The notes beneath the pieces were generated by a model. It ran no database searches. It was given only the letters and a program-made list of their open reading frames with translations, and had not been told where the DNA came from. A program made the translations under genes and the position numbers. A stretch of 37,503 nt of DNA from NCBI GenBank assembly GCA_031581195.1, contig JAVLCF010000001.1, positions 1 to 37,503 of the forward strand. The letters are read 5' to 3'. Position 1 is the stretch's first letter. Every line of letters starts with the position of its first letter. Below are positions 33,114-37,503 of the stretch, in pieces. The stretch comes from Trueperaceae bacterium. GTDB lineage: Bacteria > Deinococcota > Deinococci > Deinococcales > Trueperaceae.

Positions 33114-33844
33114 CGGTCGTGGAGGACCACGCGGATTTGGCGGCGAGCATCGTGGACGTCTTGGTGGATGCCGGGTGGGACGCGCGCGCGTTTCCGAGTG
33201 CGGAGACGTTCCGGCACGCGCTCGCGACCTTCACGCCCGACGTCGCCGTCGTGGATCTGAACCTTCCGGGGGAGGACGGGGTGTCGCTGACGCAGTTCCT
33301 GCGGAGCGCCCAGCCCCGCATGGGGGTCGTGATGCTGACGGCGCGGACGTCGGAGCTCGATCGGCGCGTCGGGTACGAGGCGGGCGCCGACGTGTACGTG
33401 GCCAAGCCGGCGCGGCCGGACGAGTTGACGACGATCGTGGGGCGCATGCTCGAACGCCTCCGCGGGGGGGCCGGGCCGCGCGGCGTCGAGGCGCCCTACC
33501 GCCTCGACGTCGAACGTCTGGTCCTCGTTGGGCCCGACGGAACGGAGGTGCCGCTCCTTCCGCGCGAGGCGTCGCTCGTGCAGCGGTTGGCGGAGGCCGG
33601 CGCGAGCGGGCTCACCAGCGAGGCGATTCGAGAGCTGGAACCGGGGGCGTCGGTCTCGAAGGGCTCGATCGAGGTGCGCATCACGCGCCTTCGCGAGAAA
33701 CTCGAGGGTGCGGGGTTGTCGCGTCGGTTGGTCGTCGCGATTCGCGGCGTCGGCTACCGCTTGGCCGAGCGGGTCGTCGTGTCCGACCCCGCGCCGGGCG
33801 GGCCGTCGGCCCTTCGGGACCCCAACCAAACCGACGACAACTGA
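33086..33844 (+). CDS. OmpR-family response regulator
   Basis: 252 residues. Receiver domain with acidic pocket E13/D14, phosphoacceptor D57 (VVDLNLPGEDG), T85 (MLTART) and K107 (VAKPARP), then a winged-helix DNA-binding domain with SKGSIEVRITRLREKL and the RGVGYRL end typical of OmpR/PhoB regulators. OmpR-type regulators bind tandem direct repeats as dimers, and such repeats start at this gene's stop codon. Start codon lies inside the histidine kinase gene. Confidence 0.92.
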   Translation: MDPTSSGSVAVVEDHADLAASIVDVLVDAGWDARAFPSAETFRHALATFTPDVAVVDLNLPGEDGVSLTQFLRSAQPRMGVVMLTARTSELDRRVGYEAGADVYVAKPARPDELTTIVGRMLERLRGGAGPRGVEAPYRLDVERLVLVGPDGTEVPLLPREASLVQRLAEAGASGLTSEAIRELEPGASVSKGSIEVRITRLREKLEGAGLSRRLVVAIRGVGYRLAERVVVSDPAPGGPSALRDPNQTDDN

Positions 33845-33870
33845 CTCAACCTGACATAACCTTGCACGTC
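33841..33870 (+). promoter_or_regulatory. Candidate regulator-binding direct repeats (10-bp period)
   Basis: CTGACTCAAC (33841-33850) and CTGACATAAC (33851-33860) match at 8 of 10 positions, and CTTGCACGTC (33861-33870) is a looser third copy. They begin at the regulator's stop codon (TGA within the first repeat) and end 5 bases before the -10 of the next gene. The units resemble the CTGTCATAA-type sites bound by PhoB-class regulators. Binding is inferred. Confidence 0.4.
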
Positions 33871-33875
33871 CGTGG

Positions 33876-33881
33876 TAGCCT
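33876..33881 (+). promoter_or_regulatory. -10 element of the secreted Ig-like protein gene
   Basis: TAGCCT, 8 bases before the GTG at 33890, no ribosome binding site. Directly follows the direct repeats. Confidence 0.45.
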
Positions 33882-33889
33882 CCCGCTTC

Positions 33890-35017
33890 GTGACGCCGAG
33901 GACGCCCCCCCGCCGTCCCGCTCGCCCGTGGTCCACGTGGCCGGTGCGCGAGGCGACCCTCGCGATGCTTCTCCTCTTCCTCGGGACGACGGAGCGTTCG
34001 CAGGGGGCGCGCGCAACGCCGCCTCCGCCCGACGCCGCGACCCCCGTCGCGGGGGGCGCCGCGCCTCCTTCGGCCGGGGTCCAGGCCGCGTCGGGCCACG
34101 AGGCCCGTCCCGCCGCGCTGCGCCCCCCACCCCTGTCCGCCCTGCCGGGGAGGGTCGACCCGACCGCGACCCTCGACCTTCGGACGCCGCCCCCGTCGTG
34201 GCTGTGCTCGCTCTCCGGGGATCTCGATGCCGTCGGGGGAGGTGCGCCAGCCGCCGAGGCCGGATCGGCGCCTCGCTCCGAGCGTCCGTGCGCGCCGGCG
34301 TGCAGCTCCGTTCGGGCTGCCTCCGCGTGCGACGTCGGGCCGGGTCCCCTCCGGATCCGCGCGAAGCCCCACCTCGGCATCGCGGTGGACGCCCCGGTCG
34401 CCGACGCTCCCCCGCCGGCGCGCGACGACGCGCGCGGCCTCGCCTGGCACGGCCGGATGACCGCGGGGGTGGGGCGTGGCCTCGTCCGCGTGCGCGTACG
34501 TCGCGGACCCGACGAGGTCCGCGCGCGCGCCCCGGTGGTCGTGGGATCGTGGGGGGTTCACGTGGACACCCGCTCCCTCGGGGAGGGGGTCGCGCACATC
34601 ACCTTCGAGGCGTTCGACGGCCTTGGGCGGGCCGCGCAGCCCGTCGACACGTGGGTCCGGATCGACCGCACCCCTCCGACCGCCGTCGTCGAAGCACCGC
34701 CCCAAGCGAGCGGACGGTTCCCCGTCGTCGTGGCCTTCTCCGAACCGGTCCAGGCGTTGCGGGCGCGCCACCTCGACGTCGACGGCGGCGTGGCGACGCA
34801 CGTCGACGGCGACGGCGCGGTCTACGTCGTCGACGTCGTACCCGACCGGAACGCCGACGACGTGCGCGTCGCCGTCGACGTGGGCGTCGTCCGCGACGCG
34901 GCCGGACACGCGAACGCGCGCTCCGACGTCGTCACCGTCGTCCACGACCCGCCACGATGGACGCGCCTCGTCGACGGCGTGCCGACGCGCTGGGTCGCGA
35001 GGGCCGCCCTGCGCTGA
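33890..35017 (+). CDS. Secreted Ig-like domain protein
   Basis: 375 residues. A basic N-terminus with a hydrophobic stretch (ATLAMLLLFLGTTERSQGA) looks like a signal or anchor. It is followed by a Pro/Ala-rich low-complexity part and a Cys-rich segment (WLCSLSG, PCAPACSS, SACDVG) at about 100-150. The C-terminal half has two Ig-like units; the last contains VVVAFSEPVQALRARHLDV and VVRDAAGHANARS, the same FSExV ... D-x-AG pattern found twice in the giant surface protein. No anchor at the C-terminus. An alternative GTG lies at 33872. Function unknown; it may be the target of the adjacent two-component system. Confidence 0.65.
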   Translation: MTPRTPPRRPARPWSTWPVREATLAMLLLFLGTTERSQGARATPPPPDAATPVAGGAAPPSAGVQAASGHEARPAALRPPPLSALPGRVDPTATLDLRTPPPSWLCSLSGDLDAVGGGAPAAEAGSAPRSERPCAPACSSVRAASACDVGPGPLRIRAKPHLGIAVDAPVADAPPPARDDARGLAWHGRMTAGVGRGLVRVRVRRGPDEVRARAPVVVGSWGVHVDTRSLGEGVAHITFEAFDGLGRAAQPVDTWVRIDRTPPTAVVEAPPQASGRFPVVVAFSEPVQALRARHLDVDGGVATHVDGDGAVYVVDVVPDRNADDVRVAVDVGVVRDAAGHANARSDVVTVVHDPPRWTRLVDGVPTRWVARAALR

Positions 35018-35159
35018 GCCCGCCGTCGACGACCGCAGGCCGTACGCACGGCCCACGCTTCGCCGCGGCCCCGTCCGGTCCACGCCCGACGCCGTCGAGA
35101 GGGTTTGGTGACGAGGTCGACCCACGGGCCCGGCGAACGCGGCATGATGAAGGGCACGT

Positions 35160-35217
35160 GGGGCGGGGCACGGAGGTGCGCCCGCCCCGCAGGACGGACC
35201 CGAACCGAAGGGGTCCG
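35160..35217 (+). promoter_or_regulatory. Two hairpins upstream of the membrane protein gene
   Basis: Stem 35160-35167/35181-35188 (GGGGCGGG with CCCGCCCC) and stem 35195-35201/35211-35217 (CGGACCC with GGGTCCG). Either a terminator of the Ig-like gene or a structured leader; no T-run follows. Confidence 0.35.
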
Positions 35218-35234
35218 AGCGACGCGGGAGGCGT

Positions 35235-35855
35235 ATGCAGCTCGATCTGAACGACGGACGGACGCAACTCGGCGTGGCCCTCATTGCGCTCGGGGCGCTG
35301 GCGTTGCTCGCCAACACCGGCTGGTTGGCGGGCGTGGGTCGCCTCGTGGGCGTGATCGTGTTCGCCGCCGCCGGCGCGGTGGTGCTGAGCGCAAGCCGCG
35401 ACACGCCCGGCCGCCTCTGGACCCTCCCGGTCGGGTTCGGGCTCGTGGGGCTGGGGGTCGCGAACCTGCCCGGTCCCTGGTGGGCGGGCGCCCCGTTCGT
35501 CGCGGTCGGCTTGGGGTTCCTGGCGATCCACCTGCGCGATCCCGCCCGCGAGCGCGGGTGGGCGCTCCTTCCGGCCGGCCTGACGATCGCCCTCGGGGTG
35601 GCGGCCGGCGTCGACGAACTGCGCGGCGTGCCGGACGAGGTGGGCGGCGTGGTGCTGTTCGGGGGGGCGGCGGCGACGTTCTTCGCCCTCACCCGCCTCC
35701 GGCATCGCCCGCAACGCTGGGCGATCTGGCCGGCGGCCGCCCTCGCCCTGGTGGCGCTGATGGTGCTGGCGTCGGGGGGCGGCTGGTGGCTTCCCGCCGC
35801 GTTGATCGTGGTCGGGGCGGCGTTGTTCGTCGCGCCGTCGCTTCGTTCCCGCTGA
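35235..35855 (+). CDS. Multi-helix membrane protein, LiaF/DUF-like
   Basis: 206 residues, mostly hydrophobic, with about seven short helices and tight Gly/Ala/Trp loops ([29 protein letters not shown]). The opening [20 protein letters not shown] is reminiscent of the N-terminal helices of LiaF- and PspC-associated membrane proteins, but no conserved soluble domain follows. Function unknown. The start has GGAGG only three bases away, so the next in-frame starts remain possible. Convergent with the flavin reductase gene, 8 bp apart. Confidence 0.65.
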   Translation: MQLDLNDGRTQLGVALIALGALALLANTGWLAGVGRLVGVIVFAAAGAVVLSASRDTPGRLWTLPVGFGLVGLGVANLPGPWWAGAPFVAVGLGFLAIHLRDPARERGWALLPAGLTIALGVAAGVDELRGVPDEVGGVVLFGGAAATFFALTRLRHRPQRWAIWPAAALALVALMVLASGGGWWLPAALIVVGAALFVAPSLRSR

Positions 35856-35863
35856 GGCCGGCC

Positions 35864-36478
35864 TCAGTCCTCCGGCGGCCAGGTGGGACGCGGGACCGCG
35901 AAGACGTCCCCGAGCGACGCGTAGTCCAGGCCGGCGAGGCGCGCGACCGGGTCGAGGGCGCGCACGTCGACGTAGCCCTGGGCGTCGCGCACGTCGTCGC
36001 GGACGTGCGCGAGCAGGACGCGACCGAACACGACGGTGTTGCCGCCGTCGGGGATGGCGTAGTGGTGGAGCGTCTCGCACTCGAACGCGACCGGGGCGGC
36101 CGCGACGCGGGGGGCGGCCACCCGCTCCGACGGGGTGGCGTCGAGGTGCGCGAAGTCGAACTCGTCGACGTGCTCGGGCGCTTCGACGCTGGTGTCGTTC
36201 ATGGCCTTCACCAGGTCGGCGCCGGCGACGTGCGCGACGAAGCCGCCGGTCGCGACGGCGTTGCGGCCGGTGTCCTTGAGGACGCCGTCGCGCGACCCGA
36301 CGCTGAACATCAGGACCGGGGGGGTGGAGGCGGCGATCGTGAACCAGGAGAACGGCGCGAGGTTGCGGCGGCCGGCGTCGTCGACGGTGGAGATCCAACC
36401 GATGGCGCGCGGGACGACGGTGCCGTTCAGGAGTTTGTGGCGTTCCTTGGCGTCCAGGGTGTCGAGCTCGATGCGCAT
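35864..36478 (-). CDS. Flavin reductase-like FMN-binding protein
   Basis: 204 residues. FMN-binding split-barrel fold of the flavin reductase (PF01613) family: [40 protein letters not shown] is the typical FMN-phosphate binding region, and a later strand set ([22 protein letters not shown]) is also characteristic. Relatives reduce flavins or quinone-like substrates; the real substrate is unknown. Leaderless start with -10 TAGGCT six bases upstream. Confidence 0.87.
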   Translation of the reverse strand: MRIELDTLDAKERHKLLNGTVVPRAIGWISTVDDAGRRNLAPFSWFTIAASTPPVLMFSVGSRDGVLKDTGRNAVATGGFVAHVAGADLVKAMNDTSVEAPEHVDEFDFAHLDATPSERVAAPRVAAAPVAFECETLHHYAIPDGGNTVVFGRVLLAHVRDDVRDAQGYVDVRALDPVARLAGLDYASLGDVFAVPRPTWPPED

Positions 36479-36484
36479 GCGCGA

Positions 36485-36490
36485 AGCCTA
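36485..36490 (-). promoter_or_regulatory. -10 element of the flavin reductase gene (leaderless type)
   Basis: TAGGCT on the minus strand, 6 bases before the ATG, with no ribosome binding site. Confidence 0.55.
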
Positions 36491-36603
36491 CCCATTCCGG
36501 GGGTGACGGGCGTCCCGTCGCCGGGGGTGGCGTGCGGCGTGGCCGCTCGGAGCCCCGCCTCGGAGCTCCGCGCGTCGCCGAACACCCGAACCCATCCAGG
36601 CGC

Positions 36604-36633
36604 TTGCGCCGGTGGGCGCGAATGCGCTAGGCT
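36604..36633 (+). promoter_or_regulatory. Promoter of rplS
   Basis: TTGCGC, an 18-base spacer and TAGGCT, a sigma-70 type promoter. Transcription would start near 36640, leaving a leader of about 85 bases. Confidence 0.5.
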
Positions 36634-36642
36634 CGTACGGCT

Positions 36643-36696
36643 GTGTCGCGGCCGGAATCGGCCGCCCCGCGCGGAACGCGTCGCGCGGTGGGACAC
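36643..36696 (+). promoter_or_regulatory. Predicted three-way-junction leader of rplS
   Basis: GTGTC (36643-36647) pairs with GACAC (36692-36696). Inside are hairpin 36648-36665 (GCGGCCG/CGGCCGC, loop GAAT) and hairpin 36667-36688 (CCGCGCG/CGCGCGG, 8-base loop), with almost no unpaired bases between. This is a compact three-way junction just before the ribosome binding site, as in ribosomal protein leaders that bind their own product. The function is inferred. Confidence 0.45.
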
Positions 36697-36724
36697 GACC
36701 TCAACGCGCAGTCCGGGAGAGACG

Positions 36725-37285
36725 ATGAAGTACAACAAAGGCGCGATCCTGCGCTCCATCGAGCAGCCGTTCGTTCGCGACGACGTCCCCGACTTCGACA
36801 CGGGCGACACCGTCCGCGTCGACTACAAGGTCGTCGAAGGCAACCGGAGCCGCATCCAGTCGTTCGAGGGCGTCGTCATCGCCCGCAAGAACGGCAAGGG
36901 GGCGCGCTCGACGGTCACCGTCCGTAAGGTCAGCTTCGGCGAGGGGGTCGAGCGCGTCTTTCCGCTTTCGAGCCCGTTGATCGACGGCATCGAGGTGGTG
37001 CGGCGCGGCCGGACCCGTCGTGCGAAGCTGTACTACCTCCGCGAACTGCGCGGCAAGGCGTCGCGCCTGAAGGTCGACGTCCGCCGGCAGGAGGAGGACC
37101 GCGCCGCCGCCCGCACCGCGCGCGACGCCCGGAAGGCGGCGGCCGCTGCCGACGCCGACGCGGCCGCCAAGGCGGAGCAGGAGGCCGCCGCCGCGGAGGC
37201 GGCGGAGGCCGAAGCCGCGGCTACCGCCGAAGCGGCAGAGCCGGCGGAGGCGGATACGCCCGACGAGGACGCGAAGGAAGGCTGA
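36725..37285 (+). CDS. rplS: 50S ribosomal protein bL19 with Ala/Glu-rich C-terminal tail
   Basis: Large-subunit protein at the 30S interface. Residues 1-115 are a standard L19 ([70 protein letters not shown]). Residues about 116-186 are an extra tail of Ala, Glu, Asp and Lys, starting with a charged helix-like segment and ending acidic. Normal bL19 is about 115-120 residues. ATG with GGGAGA upstream. Transcribed alone, then a tRNA-Ala follows with its own promoter. Confidence 0.96.
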   Translation: MKYNKGAILRSIEQPFVRDDVPDFDTGDTVRVDYKVVEGNRSRIQSFEGVVIARKNGKGARSTVTVRKVSFGEGVERVFPLSSPLIDGIEVVRRGRTRRAKLYYLRELRGKASRLKVDVRRQEEDRAAARTARDARKAAAAADADAAAKAEQEAAAAEAAEAEAAATAEAAEPAEADTPDEDAKEG

Positions 37286-37304
37286 CGGCGCGGGCGGCCG
37301 CGCG

Positions 37305-37333
37305 TTGACAGCGCGCGGTCGCCCCGCTACACT
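37305..37333 (+). promoter_or_regulatory. Promoter of the tRNA-Ala gene
   Basis: A consensus -35 TTGACA, a 17-base spacer and TACACT (-10), the best sigma-70 promoter in the window. A 6-bp hairpin (37341-37357) lies between it and the tRNA. Confidence 0.8.
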
Positions 37334-37367
37334 CGTCGTTGCTCCGAGGTGCGGAGCTTCGTTGCAT

Positions 37368-37443
<76 letters not shown>

Positions 37444-37448
37444 CAGAG

Positions 37449-37474
37449 ACGCCCCCGCCGACCGGCGGGGGCGT
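37449..37474 (+). terminator. Terminator after tRNA-Ala
   Basis: An 11-bp stem (37449-37459 with 37464-37474, loop GACC) right after the tRNA, followed by TTCTTCG. The T-rich tail is short but the position fits. Confidence 0.65.
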
Positions 37475-37503
37475 TCTTCGTGCAGGGCGTTCTTCGTGCA
37501 GGG
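37471..37503 (+). repeat. 16-bp tandem repeat at the window end
   Basis: Two exact copies of a 16-base unit (37471-37486 and 37487-37502; starts GCGTTCTTCGTGC). The first overlaps the right arm of the terminator. Reaches the edge of the window, so more copies may follow. Confidence 0.7.

Noticed and set aside
37341-37357. Hairpin upstream of the tRNA as a terminator
   Set aside because: It lies after the tRNA promoter and before the tRNA, with no T-run; more likely a tRNA precursor leader.

Overview
The window is a very GC-rich (roughly 70% or more) bacterial chromosome segment, almost fully coding, with no insertion sequence, phage block or CRISPR array. It looks like Deinococcota, probably a Truepera-like lineage. 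The reasons are a short Thermus-type EF-Ts, a GlnRS whose C-terminus runs into an Ala/Pro/Arg-rich linker as in Deinococcus enzymes with an added domain, a complete System I cytochrome c maturation operon, and a repeated TANNNT -10 element 6-9 bases before start codons that lack a ribosome binding site (leaderless transcripts). The lineage is inferred from these traits, not from a database search.

Layout. 1-6592 holds information-processing genes: glnS (minus, cut by the window edge), a divergent EamA transporter, then the classic rpsB-tsf-pyrH-frr-cdsA operon on the minus strand, preceded by a structured leader. 6801-7928 is an exported TPR protein. 8124-10871 is ctaA-ctaB-SURF1 (heme A synthesis and cytochrome oxidase assembly). 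10879-12934 is a minus-strand trio with overlapping starts: RusA-like resolvase, small membrane protein, transaldolase. A YczE/YitT-like membrane protein diverges from it. 13701-22430 is an unbroken minus-strand operon ccdA-ccmABCDEFGH, then a CcmI-like TPR protein fused to a cytochrome c domain, then a Rieske protein. Almost all its junctions are ATGA/GTGA overlaps.

22633-28185 is a 1850-residue secreted protein with a glycine-rich head, many Ig-like modules and a C-terminal region that looks like an autotransporter barrel. 28284-31167 is a thiol/oxidative-repair island: MsrA, MsrB, a carboxylesterase, a CxxC thioredoxin-fold protein and a MutT-like NUDIX hydrolase. 31245-35017 is a 7TMR-DISM histidine kinase, an OmpR-type regulator overlapping it, and a secreted Ig-like protein that shares a domain type with the giant protein. 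10-bp direct repeats lie between the regulator and its neighbour. The window ends with a multi-TM membrane protein, a flavin reductase-like protein, rplS behind a predicted three-way-junction leader, and a tRNA-Ala(GGC) with a near-consensus promoter and a terminator.

How the genes work together. The ctaA/ctaB/SURF1 cluster and the ccm operon both serve aerobic respiration by making heme A oxidase and c-type cytochromes, with the Rieske and cytochrome c-fusion products as likely electron carriers. The Msr and thioredoxin-fold genes protect or repair thiols. The kinase/regulator pair may control the cell-surface Ig-like proteins. The best candidates for something undescribed are the CcmI-cytochrome c fusion, the Ig-like surface proteins with their two-component system and repeat operator, and the structured leaders of rpsB and rplS. 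No stretch longer than about 250 bases lacks a gene. The larger gaps (6593-6800, 7929-8123, 22431-22632, 35018-35234, 36479-36724) hold promoters, leaders or hairpins as listed, and I saw no extra genes in them.
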